Below are positions 1 to 7,279 of a DNA stretch of 9,729 nucleotides, in pieces. The translations under genes were made by a program, and so were the position numbers. A model generated the notes under the pieces. The model was not told the DNA's origin, searched no databases, and saw only the letters and a list, made by a program, of their open reading frames with translations. Position 1 is the stretch's first letter, and every line of letters starts with the position of its first letter. Origin of the DNA: Candidatus Hydrogenedentota bacterium (GTDB lineage: Bacteria; Hydrogenedentota; Hydrogenedentia; Hydrogenedentales; SLHB01); NCBI GenBank assembly GCA_003552765.1, contig PUOI01000574.1, forward strand, positions 1 through 9,729. Reading direction: 5' to 3'.

Positions 1-2669
1 AGTAGGATCCACAGTTCGGGATCCTCCGCGTGGTCCTCCGCCGTCATCTCAAGCAGTTCCTCCGCTTCGCTGGTCTCACCAGCCTGGCGCAATGCCGTCA
101 CCAGATTGCGCAAGGCGTTCAGATCCTCGGGGTTGGCCTCGTACGATTCCCTGAATTCGGCCGCGATTTCACTAGGATCCCGTTCAGCCATGTCGAGACG
201 GTTATTTAGGTTCTCCAGCTCCTGAGCGAGCAGTGGATTCTCTTCGGCGGCCGGCGCAAGTTCCTCGATCCTGTCACGCGCTTCAGCCGTGTCCCCGCGG
301 TAAAGCGCCAGTTCAGTGAGAAGCAATTGCGCCCGCAGGTTGCCCGGATTTGCGCTCGCCATTTGATCCAGGACGGTCTCCGCCTCGTCCAAGTCTCCCA
401 GGCGCATGCTTAAATCGGCGTACCGCAGCCGGGGCGATACCTGACCGGGAGCGGCGCTGAGGACCTGCTCCAGGTAGTTCCGGGCTTCTTCCAGTGTGCC
501 TTGTTGAACCCGTACTTCGGACATGGCGAGGAGGGCGGACATATGCTCCGGATTCTCGTTGAGGACTTCTCCAAGGACAAGTTCGGCTTCAGCTGGGGCG
601 GGAGGCGTATTACGCAGGAGCAACTCGGCCTGAAGGACGCGCGCCTGTATATTCTCCGGAGAGCGGTCCCGCACGCTTTCGATGATTTCTCCGGCGCGCG
701 CGAGGTACTCGGGATCATTCGTTTGCAGACACAACTGGGCCACTTGGAGGCTGGCGGAGTCTAATTGCGCGATGTCTTGAGACTCCTCTGAGTACTCTGC
801 GTACAGCGTCTCGCGAAGGTCCAGGGCCTCGACCAGGATGCCGGCATTCGCCAGGAGGGTCATTTCACTTAGGCGCACCGGAAGTTGCTGCTCTTCTGGC
901 AACTCATCAAGGCTGGAGGCGATGCTCTCCAGGGCTTGCTCAATGCCCCCGAGCTGCTCAAACATTTGAGCCCACTGAAGCGCTTGGCCAGCATCGAACT
1001 CGCCGCTCTCCAATACGAGCTGAAACTGTTGGCTTGCCTCGGCTTCATCGCCCTCGGCCAAGGCGGCGCTCGCGTAGACGATGCGGAATACATCTTCCGG
1101 CAGCCCTGCCTCTTGAGCGCTATCAGCCACATCCCGGGCTTCTTGGTTGTCGCCCAGCGTAAGCCGTATGTCTGCGAGGATCAAATAGGGCTGAGGGTCA
1201 TCCGGATCGTGCTCCATCGCCTGCTCCAGCAGTTGCTCAATAGTGCTCAGCCGCTCACGGGGGTTGCCCCGCGCCATCCCCACTTCGAACAGGTTCACCG
1301 CTGTGTTTATAAGCGAGCCGGTATCGGTGGTCCCTGAATCCAGCAGATTTAGGGCCAGTTCCGCCAATTGGTCGTCACTCGCTTCCGTGCCCGCTTCGGC
1401 GGCCATGAGCAGCCGAGCTTGTTGTTCGTCGGGATACCGCCGGAGGTAGGTTTCGAGAACCGCGCGGGCATGCGTTCGCTGACCACTCTGAAGATAGGCG
1501 ATGATGAGGTGGAACTGGGCCGGAGCGAACCCTGGGACTTGGTCGTACACGTTGGCGAGCCGGGTGGCCGCCCGTTCGGGTTGGCCTTCCAGCAAGAACG
1601 TGCGCGCGGTTACATACTCCCGGATAAGCGACTGTCCTCCGTAGCCGTCCAAATGCTGATCGACGACCTCCATGGCCTTGTCCGTCTCCTCGAGGCTGAG
1701 ATAGATCTCGGCCAGTGCGATCATGGCTTCGGGATGCTCAAGGCGCTCGTGATCGTCCAATGACTCGAGGATATCTCGGGCGGTCTCAAGTTCCCCTTGG
1801 CGTTGCTTCACTTGAGCATGTGTGATTCGGCTTTGCACATGGCCGGGTTCATTCTCCAACGCGCGTTCCACAAGTTCTAGGGCCCTGTTTGGCCGGTTTC
1901 GTCCCGCGAAGAAGGAAGCCGCCGCCGCCAGCACATCCGGGCTGTCAGGGGCAAGCTCGAGGGCCGTCTCGTAGGCGTCGCGGGCGGCGTCAGGTTCACG
2001 CGTCACCATATGATAACGGGCCTTCGCCAAATGAAACTCGGGGTCATCTCCAACGCGTTCTTCCCCGGTTTCCAATGCTTGCATGGCTTGCGTGGAGAAC
2101 CCGCGCTCGTGCAGGCGGACGGCGAGGTTGCCGTAGACATCGGCGTGACCGGTCTCATCGTCCACCAATTCCCGATAGTGATCGATCGCATCTTGCGTCC
2201 GGCCTAGGTTATCGACGGCAATTGCCCGCATGTACCGGGCATCCTCGTCGTCCGGATTCTCCTGCAAACGCCGTTGCATCTGGAATTCCAGGCGCCCCCA
2301 GGACTCGGTCTCGAACAAGAGGTCAGCAAGTCTCTCTTGAGCCTCTTGGTCATCGGGTTCATAGCGCAATAGCTGCAGGTAACCCGTGATGGCGTCCTGC
2401 CGGGCGTCTACCGGGTCATCCGTACGCCGCAGGTTCACTTGAATGTATTCCCGCAGGACTTCGGTGTCTCGGGGGTTGCGGGCGAGATAGTTGACATAAT
2501 TGTTTCTCGCTACGACATACTCCCCTTCCGCCATGTATTCGCGGGCGTTCGCCAGCCATTCGCGCTCCTGATGTTGCCGGTAAAGGAGCAGTCCAACCGC
2601 GGCCCCGCCCGCCAAAAGGACTCCAACCACTCCAACGATCACCAACCCGATCCAGAATCTACGTGACAT
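1..2669 (-). CDS. Giant membrane-anchored TPR-repeat protein of the EPS operon (partial, 3' end outside window)
   Basis: The frame is open without a stop from the ATG at 2669 to the left edge, giving 889 visible codons; the C-terminus is missing. Residues 1-4 (MSRR) are followed by one hydrophobic segment (about 5-29, FWIGLVIVGVVGVLLAGG onward) and then YRQHQERE. This reads as an N-terminal inner-membrane anchor with the remainder in the periplasm. I see no lipobox cysteine. The rest is almost all helical TPR-like repeats of about 34 residues, roughly 20 or more, with typical A..Y...G....A...Y...L...P spacing, for example DARYMRAIAVDNLGRTQDAI and RLRYADLSMRLGDLDEAETV. It follows the glycosyltransferase by 56 bp on the same strand and is probably co-transcribed. 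Known relatives by architecture are the PEP-CTERM/exosortase-associated TPR protein PrsT (usually a lipoprotein), PelB (anchor, TPRs, outer-membrane barrel) and BcsC. Which of these applies cannot be decided without the C-terminus. A periplasmic scaffold role in EPS assembly is inferred. The Shine-Dalgarno is weak (AAGGA about 14 nt before ATG); the start is chosen because it includes the membrane segment. Confidence 0.9.
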   Translation of the reverse strand, partial: MSRRFWIGLVIVGVVGVLLAGGAAVGLLLYRQHQEREWLANAREYMAEGEYVVARNNYVNYLARNPRDTEVLREYIQVNLRRTDDPVDARQDAITGYLQLLRYEPDDQEAQERLADLLFETESWGRLEFQMQRRLQENPDDEDARYMRAIAVDNLGRTQDAIDHYRELVDDETGHADVYGNLAVRLHERGFSTQAMQALETGEERVGDDPEFHLAKARYHMVTREPDAARDAYETALELAPDSPDVLAAAASFFAGRNRPNRALELVERALENEPGHVQSRITHAQVKQRQGELETARDILESLDDHERLEHPEAMIALAEIYLSLEETDKAMEVVDQHLDGYGGQSLIREYVTARTFLLEGQPERAATRLANVYDQVPGFAPAQFHLIIAYLQSGQRTHARAVLETYLRRYPDEQQARLLMAAEAGTEASDDQLAELALNLLDSGTTDTGSLINTAVNLFEVGMARGNPRERLSTIEQLLEQAMEHDPDDPQPYLILADIRLTLGDNQEARDVADSAQEAGLPEDVFRIVYASAALAEGDEAEASQQFQLVLESGEFDAGQALQWAQMFEQLGGIEQALESIASSLDELPEEQQLPVRLSEMTLLANAGILVEALDLRETLYAEYSEESQDIAQLDSASLQVAQLCLQTNDPEYLARAGEIIESVRDRSPENIQARVLQAELLLRNTPPAPAEAELVLGEVLNENPEHMSALLAMSEVRVQQGTLEEARNYLEQVLSAAPGQVSPRLRYADLSMRLGDLDEAETVLDQMASANPGNLRAQLLLTELALYRGDTAEARDRIEELAPAAEENPLLAQELENLNNRLDMAERDPSEIAAEFRESYEANPEDLNALRNLVTALRQAGETSEAEELLEMTAEDHAEDPELWIL

Positions 2670-2708
2670 AAGTGCGTTCACTTTCCTTAAGGTCGACTTG
2701 TACACATA

Positions 2709-2723
2709 GCAGCATGACAACCA
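2709..2723 (-). promoter_or_regulatory. Weak sigma-54-like -24/-12 match ahead of the TPR gene
   Basis: On the minus strand TGGTTG-TCATG-CTGC has the invariant GG and GC dinucleotides separated by exactly 10 nt. The flanking bases match the consensus TGGCAC-N5-TTGC only partly (TGG and TGC kept). It lies in the 56-bp gap upstream of the TPR start, so transcription would begin about 28 nt before the ATG. A GG-N10-GC match in such a gap is not rare by chance. It is listed only because the operon encodes a sigma-54 activator. Confidence 0.18.
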
Positions 2724-2725
2724 AA

Positions 2726-3571
2726 CTATCGGTGTGTTAGTAAGGTTCCCCGGAAATCGCGCCAGACCAGGGAGAAAAACAAGGCATCTTCGACTAGATA
2801 CCGCCGCCACAACCGGCGGGGCTCCTGAGCAAGCCGCCACACCCACTCCAGACCTATCCGTTGGAGACACCGTGGAGCCCGCCGGACCTTACCTGCCACG
2901 AAATCCAGGCCCGCCCCGATTCCCAGGGAGACAGGGACGCCGATATCCTCATAGTGTTCCAACAGCCAAAGCTCCTGTTTGGGAGAGCCGAGCGCGACGA
3001 AACAGATGTCGGGTTTAGCATTCTGAATAGCGGCCATCGCCCGCTCGTTTTCCACGGGATCCCGCTCAAAGCCCAAAGGCGGCGAGTAGACCCCCGCCAC
3101 GTTGAGGCCCGGATATCTTTCCCTAAGGTTGTGGGCCGCTTTTTCGGCCACGCCCTCCGCGGCGCCGAAACAGAACACCGAATACCCTTCCTGAGCGGCC
3201 CACGCGCTTAACATGGGCACCAAGTCCGAACCGCTCAACTTTTCCTTGAGCGGACGGCCAAGAAATCGCGCGGCCCACAGCAGCGGAATCCCATCGGGCA
3301 ATGCTAGAAAAGCCTCCTTGTAAGCCGCCCGGATATCGGCCCGCCTATGGAAGAGGCAAATGTGGTCCACGTTAGGGGTCACGATGAACCCTGGCGTACG
3401 CTGACGTATGCGTTCGCCGACGGCCATGCACAGATCCTGGAAGTCCATGCGGGCCACGGGAACCCCACACACCCTTTCATGACCAGATTTGTCCGGCACG
3501 TCTGCCTCCATTTCCGTTAGGATGGCCGTGGGCGCCGCATCTATCATAGCTTGCTCGTTGGTCTTTGTCAC
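2726..3571 (-). CDS. WecG/TagA/CpsF family glycosyltransferase
   Basis: This 281-residue protein belongs to the WecG/TagA/CpsF family (GT26), which transfers a sugar (ManNAc or ManNAcA in the studied members) from a UDP-sugar to an undecaprenyl-diphosphate-linked GlcNAc at the cytoplasmic membrane face. Family signatures appear in order: IVTPNVDH (63-70), ALPDGIPLLWAARFLG (90-105, D93 at the position of the proposed catalytic Asp), GSDLVPML (114-121), FCFGAAEG (133-140), DICFVALGSPKQELWL (188-203), GIGAGLDFVAGKVRRAP (217-233) and a basic Trp/Arg-rich C-terminus (about 240-275) expected to lie on the membrane. No transmembrane segment is seen. Homology appears to begin near residue 33, so the first 30 residues are a non-conserved extension. 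The GTG start at 3571 has a distant GGAG (12 nt), and ATG codons at 3547 and 3511 are alternatives. It sits between the chain-length kinase and the TPR gene, fitting a step in EPS repeat-unit synthesis. Donor and acceptor sugars cannot be told from sequence. Confidence 0.93.
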   Translation of the reverse strand: MTKTNEQAMIDAAPTAILTEMEADVPDKSGHERVCGVPVARMDFQDLCMAVGERIRQRTPGFIVTPNVDHICLFHRRADIRAAYKEAFLALPDGIPLLWAARFLGRPLKEKLSGSDLVPMLSAWAAQEGYSVFCFGAAEGVAEKAAHNLRERYPGLNVAGVYSPPLGFERDPVENERAMAAIQNAKPDICFVALGSPKQELWLLEHYEDIGVPVSLGIGAGLDFVAGKVRRAPRCLQRIGLEWVWRLAQEPRRLWRRYLVEDALFFSLVWRDFRGTLLTHR

Positions 3572-3604
3572 GAGGTTGTTTTGCTCCGGCTGTTGTGGTT
3601 ACCG

Positions 3605-3643
3605 AGCCAGCCATGCAACCACTACCCCGTTGCATGGCTGGCT
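3605..3643 (-). promoter_or_regulatory. Perfect 15-bp intercistronic hairpin
   Basis: agccagccatgcaac (3605-3619) and gttgcatggctggct (3629-3643) are exact reverse complements around a 9-nt loop. The hairpin fills the centre of the 81-bp gap between the kinase stop (3653) and the glycosyltransferase start (3571). No T-tract follows it on either strand, so it is not a standard intrinsic terminator. Possible roles are mRNA 3'-end protection, differential expression across the operon, or partial attenuation. The dyad is directly visible; any function is inferred. Confidence 0.6.
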
Positions 3644-3652
3644 GTCTGAAGA

Positions 3653-5998
3653 TTAAGGTTGTCTATCGTCTCCCTGGCCGTCTGGAGCGCCGTCATCCTG
3701 GTCTTCATCCAAGAGCACGGCCGTGGGCAGAGTGTCTTCTTCATGACCGGTGTTCGGGGCGGGCGGGGGCTTCATCAATCCGCCGTGACCATCGCCTGGT
3801 TTGGCTTGGTCATCCGCATACGCGTAGTAGAGGTTCACGTTGCGCTTGAGGTAGCCGCCCCGATAGGGCCGAATGCCGTTCAAGACGATGCCGATTATGT
3901 TGGCCCCGACTTGGTTCATGTCTTGGATGCAGCGCCGGACCATGCCCAAGGTGGACACGCCCGCGCCGATCACCATGATGACGCCATCGGCTATGGGAGC
4001 GAGGAGTTTCGCATCCGACATGAGCAGAGCTGGGGGCGTATCGATGATGATGTGGTCAAAAGCGTCCTCCGCCTGCTCAAGGAATTCGATGGCGTCGCGG
4101 GACGCGAGTTTGCCGATTAGATCACCGGTCTCAAAACCGGGTCCCAACACGGAGAGGCCTGGATAGGCCGTGGCGCGTACAGCGTCCTGAGGAGAGTACT
4201 CGCCGCGAAGGACCTCACTAAACCCTTCCGCGCGCTCCAGTCCAAAGGTTCCCTCGATGCTCGGATGCCGCGATGTGACGTCGATCACAAGCACGCGCCG
4301 ATTGGCTTGCGCCAATGCAATGGCGAGGTTTGCGGTTAACGAGGTTTTTCCGTCGCCCCGCGTCGGACTAACCACCAGGCAGGTGTTCAGTTCAGACGCG
4401 CCCTCTGGCGGATAGATGATGCGCGAAAGAATCCGCCGGAACTCATCGGCCGCCAACGAATTGGGTTGAGCCCCCGTTAAGAGCGCGGCGCTAACGCCGC
4501 TGGGTAGCCGCGAATCTTCCTCCATGTGAGGCACGGACGCTAACACGGGGAGGCTAGTGATATGCGAAATGTCCTGCCGCGTGCGTACTTGCTGGTCGTT
4601 GATTTCGCGGAGCAATCCCACGCCGACACTCGCGCCCGCGGAGAACATCACGCCCAGCAGCATCAACTGGTACCGCCGGCCACGCTCAGGGCTGCTTGGG
4701 GCTCTGGGGGAGCCGGCTTGGCTGATGCGGGCGGGGGCCTTGCTTTCCACATTGATCTGATATATCTGGTCGTTCACGCGCCGCAGCCGGGCTTCGGTGC
4801 GGTTCTTTTCATTTTCCAGATCCTGAATCTGAGCCCAACCGTGGGAACGCTGGATCTCGTCGTCGCGATTCTCTTCGATGAGATCCGCGAAGCGTTGCCG
4901 GCGCTCGGACGCGCTGTCGAGTTCGCGTTCGGCGCTCGCAAGCTCAACTTCCGCCCGGGCTTCCATGGTCTCCAGGATTTCCCCCCGGACTACTCGCCGT
5001 TTGCGGCTGAGTTCCTGTTCATAGGCGTCCCTGTCCCGCACTTTGGTGCGCAATTGGGGCGCATCCGCCGAATAACGTTCCCGCATCACTGCGAGTTCGC
5101 CATCCAACTCGCTTACCCGGCGCCGCAGGCTCTGTACGCTCGAGTCGCGGGTGACCTCTTCTTCGATACTCATCTCGTAGATCGGCGTGGAAGGGGTGGA
5201 GCCATGCTCGTCCCGGAGGTCTCGAAGACGTTCGAGCCGGCGCTCCCATTGGCGAATCCTTGATTCCGCTTCGGTCAAGTCCGCCTCCGCATGGGTGAGA
5301 TTCACGTGGTAAGATTGCATGTCGCGCGACATGGCGTCTCGCGACCCCGTCAAAGGAGCGTCTATCTCAAGGCGTTCCCGGCGGATGCGTTGCTGCAAGC
5401 CCTCGACTTCGTTCTCGAGATCCTGTTGTTCTTCGTAGAGCAGTCTCAAGCGCTCTCCGCCCACCGTCCGTTCTTCCGCAAGGGCGTAGTCCATGTAGTG
5501 CTCAAGGACTCTTTGGACGATGGCCAGTGCGGACTCGCGGTCCGGCGCTGAAGCCCTGATATTGAAGAGTTCGCCCCGGCCGGAGCGAGTGCTGACCGCG
5601 CTCATGAGCTTATGTAAGGGATCCTCGGATTCCATAAGCCATTCCATCTGTTGGATCTCGGGTTCCGCAAGGACCCGCTCGAGGATCTCGGTTCCTTCAA
5701 TCATTGCCCGTTGGGTATCCACAAATTGACCATACGACCGGCCTCGTCCTTGATCGATGCCATCAAGGACGGCCGGCGTCGTGGCGGCGGCCCGGATCGA
5801 CGCCGTCGCGCTGTATTCGTCGGGGACGGCGAACCAGCCCGCAAGCACGGCCGGCGCCGCCAACACCAGGAAAACGGCAATCATGATGGGTAGCCGGAGG
5901 CGAAGCATACGCATGATATTAATGTTTACATCGCGTCCGCCGCCGCTGAACCGCTCGGAGGTGAGTTGATTCAACTCGGAAGAGAATTCGTGTGTCAT
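3653..5998 (-). CDS. Wzc-type chain-length determinant / tyrosine autokinase (BY-kinase)
   Basis: This 781-residue inner-membrane protein fuses a Wzz-type chain-length domain to a cytoplasmic BY-kinase, the layout of proteobacterial Wzc, and would control EPS polymerisation and export together with the Wza-like lipoprotein upstream. Visible elements: cytoplasmic N-terminus; TM1 about 36-56; long periplasmic coiled-coil region about 180-415 rich in Glu/Arg; Pro-rich PRAPSSPERG (431-440) and Gly-rich TM2 about 442-464; Walker A SPTRGDGKT (544-552, K551); Walker A' VLVIDVTSRHP (569-579, D573); Walker B IIIDTPPALLMSDA (650-663, D653); and a Tyr cluster Y712, Y716, Y724, Y725, Y727. Oddities: the second Asp of Walker A' (DxDxR) is Thr575; the EX2RX2R-type interface helix reads DEFRRILSR (518-526), with Leu where the last Arg is expected; and a 50-residue Pro/Gly/Asp-rich tail without Tyr follows the cluster. 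The ATG has GAGGA 7 nt upstream and lies 12 bp after the exporter gene stop, so the two are probably co-translated. Confidence 0.95.
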   Translation of the reverse strand: MTHEFSSELNQLTSERFSGGGRDVNINIMRMLRLRLPIMIAVFLVLAAPAVLAGWFAVPDEYSATASIRAAATTPAVLDGIDQGRGRSYGQFVDTQRAMIEGTEILERVLAEPEIQQMEWLMESEDPLHKLMSAVSTRSGRGELFNIRASAPDRESALAIVQRVLEHYMDYALAEERTVGGERLRLLYEEQQDLENEVEGLQQRIRRERLEIDAPLTGSRDAMSRDMQSYHVNLTHAEADLTEAESRIRQWERRLERLRDLRDEHGSTPSTPIYEMSIEEEVTRDSSVQSLRRRVSELDGELAVMRERYSADAPQLRTKVRDRDAYEQELSRKRRVVRGEILETMEARAEVELASAERELDSASERRQRFADLIEENRDDEIQRSHGWAQIQDLENEKNRTEARLRRVNDQIYQINVESKAPARISQAGSPRAPSSPERGRRYQLMLLGVMFSAGASVGVGLLREINDQQVRTRQDISHITSLPVLASVPHMEEDSRLPSGVSAALLTGAQPNSLAADEFRRILSRIIYPPEGASELNTCLVVSPTRGDGKTSLTANLAIALAQANRRVLVIDVTSRHPSIEGTFGLERAEGFSEVLRGEYSPQDAVRATAYPGLSVLGPGFETGDLIGKLASRDAIEFLEQAEDAFDHIIIDTPPALLMSDAKLLAPIADGVIMVIGAGVSTLGMVRRCIQDMNQVGANIIGIVLNGIRPYRGGYLKRNVNLYYAYADDQAKPGDGHGGLMKPPPAPNTGHEEDTLPTAVLLDEDQDDGAPDGQGDDRQP

Positions 5999-6010
5999 GG
6001 GAGGTCCTCG

Positions 6011-7279
6011 CTATTCCACGGTTGCCAACGGGGCGATTGCAGTGCCAAGCCGTTGGATGCTTTCCAGATACGTAACGATGTCCGCCGGGGTGCCCCTATC
6101 CCGTGATATGCGGCGGTAGCGGTCGCGCGCGTAGTAGGTATTCAGGGCCTGCGTATACAGGCTCATGACCGGGGATACCGTGCCCCGGATGTCGCTAATA
6201 AACTGCTGCAGCCGCACGACCGGACGGCGGGGCATGTATATCATGTCGCCGGGTTCAAGCCGCACATCCGCGCCCGTACGCAGCATATAGCGGTAGTCCA
6301 ACAAGAAGATCTCCGTCGCATCTTCGCCGGCTTCCCGCATTAACACCACTTGGCGCGTGCGCGCTGTTTGTGGGCGATGACCGCGTGCCCGCGCCATCAG
6401 TTGCATCAATGTCATGCCCTCGGAGAGTTGATAGACGCCGGGACTGCCAACCTCGCCCCACAAGTAGACCAGGTTGATGCCCTCCGGTATGTAGATGACG
6501 TCGCCGGGAAAGATCGGAGCTTCCGAATCGTGGCTGCCCGGTTCGGTCATGTTCCGGAGATCAAACTCAAGCACGTCCCGGTAGCCATCGATGGTGCGGA
6601 ACACGAAGGCCTTGGTGAGCTGGCCAGTCGTTGTCACGCCCAAGGTGTCCCGGGCCTGGCCCGTGCCTCGTTGCATGCCGCGCATGCCGCCCGCCCGGTT
6701 GATGGCTTGAAGCAGGTTTAGCGGCCGATCGTACTCGAATTCGCTGGTGCTGCGAATGTCGCCCATCACGTAATAGCTCTTGCTGGCGCTTTGGGCGATG
6801 GTTAAGGAAATCTCCGGGTCCGTGAAGATGGAGGTGTACGCCTCCCGAACTTTTGCCGTCGCTTCCTCCCGCGTGGCTCCATCGACGTCAATGTCCGGGA
6901 TGTGCGGCAAGGAAATGCGGCCGTCGTACCGCACATCGACCGATTGACTCAGGCTCGGATCGTCGAACGATTGAAATCCAAGCACGTCGCCCGCCTCAAT
7001 TCTGTACTCCATTTCGAGCAGATTGATATCCGGCGTGCGAACATCGTTCTCTTCTTCCGGCTCGGGTTCCCGTTCCCCAACAATGTCTTCGGTCGGTGTC
7101 AAAGCGCTTTCCAGCGCGATGGTCCGAGCGTCCGTGATGGACTGCGAGACTACCGGTCCATTGCCTGCGCCCGTGGCGCATCCCGAGACCGCCACAGCAA
7201 CCAGGACGAGTCCGGCCGCGAACAAGGCGGGGCGGGCCAACGTGTAGGTGCGCATCTCCTTGGGTATTGTTTTACTCAT
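6011..7279 (-). CDS. Wza-type outer-membrane polysaccharide export lipoprotein
   Basis: This 422-residue protein is a polysaccharide biosynthesis/export family member that would form the outer-membrane EPS channel. A lipoprotein signal peptide is visible: basic start, hydrophobic stretch 17-31, and the lipobox AVSGC with Cys34 as the lipidated residue. A linker (35-88) with a run of Glu residues (about 69-78) precedes the poly-export domain (about 90-165; YRIEAGDVLGFQSFDDPSLS, DGRISLPHIPDIDVDG). SLBB-type beta-grasp regions follow, about 168-265 (YYVMGDI; IFPGDVIYIPE) and about 270-350 (VYLWGEVGSPGVYQLSEGMT; LEPGDMIYMP). The C-terminal region (351-422) is helical and Arg/Tyr-rich; the first part (about 356-385) could supply the amphipathic membrane-spanning helix found at the C-terminus of E. 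coli Wza (379 residues). Its ATG overlaps the upstream regulator gene by 8 nt (ATGAGTAA), which implies translational coupling. GGAAAGAG precedes the start. The tyrosine kinase gene begins 12 bp after its stop. Confidence 0.95.
   Translation of the reverse strand: MSKTIPKEMRTYTLARPALFAAGLVLVAVAVSGCATGAGNGPVVSQSITDARTIALESALTPTEDIVGEREPEPEEENDVRTPDINLLEMEYRIEAGDVLGFQSFDDPSLSQSVDVRYDGRISLPHIPDIDVDGATREEATAKVREAYTSIFTDPEISLTIAQSASKSYYVMGDIRSTSEFEYDRPLNLLQAINRAGGMRGMQRGTGQARDTLGVTTTGQLTKAFVFRTIDGYRDVLEFDLRNMTEPGSHDSEAPIFPGDVIYIPEGINLVYLWGEVGSPGVYQLSEGMTLMQLMARARGHRPQTARTRQVVLMREAGEDATEIFLLDYRYMLRTGADVRLEPGDMIYMPRRPVVRLQQFISDIRGTVSPVMSLYTQALNTYYARDRYRRISRDRGTPADIVTYLESIQRLGTAIAPLATVE

Noticed and set aside
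885..2389. Several plus-strand frames (885-1337, 1368-1763, 1889-2389)
   Set aside because: All are antisense to the TPR reading frame, which is open over the whole stretch and shows periodic TPR residues. The plus-strand products are low-complexity or featureless.
3612..3632. GG-N10-GC match (CGGGGTAGTGGTTGCA on the minus strand) inside the intercistronic hairpin
   Set aside because: Only the GG of the -24 box agrees, and the bases are explained by the inverted repeat, so I do not call it a sigma-54 promoter.
3605..3643. Intrinsic terminator at the intercistronic hairpin
   Set aside because: There is no T-run on either strand, and the downstream genes belong to the same pathway, so a full stop here is unlikely.
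4562..5263. Long plus-strand frame of 233 codons opposite the kinase gene
   Set aside because: It lies wholly antisense to the coiled-coil part of a gene with clear family motifs, and its translation has no recognisable domain. Long antisense frames are common in GC-rich DNA.
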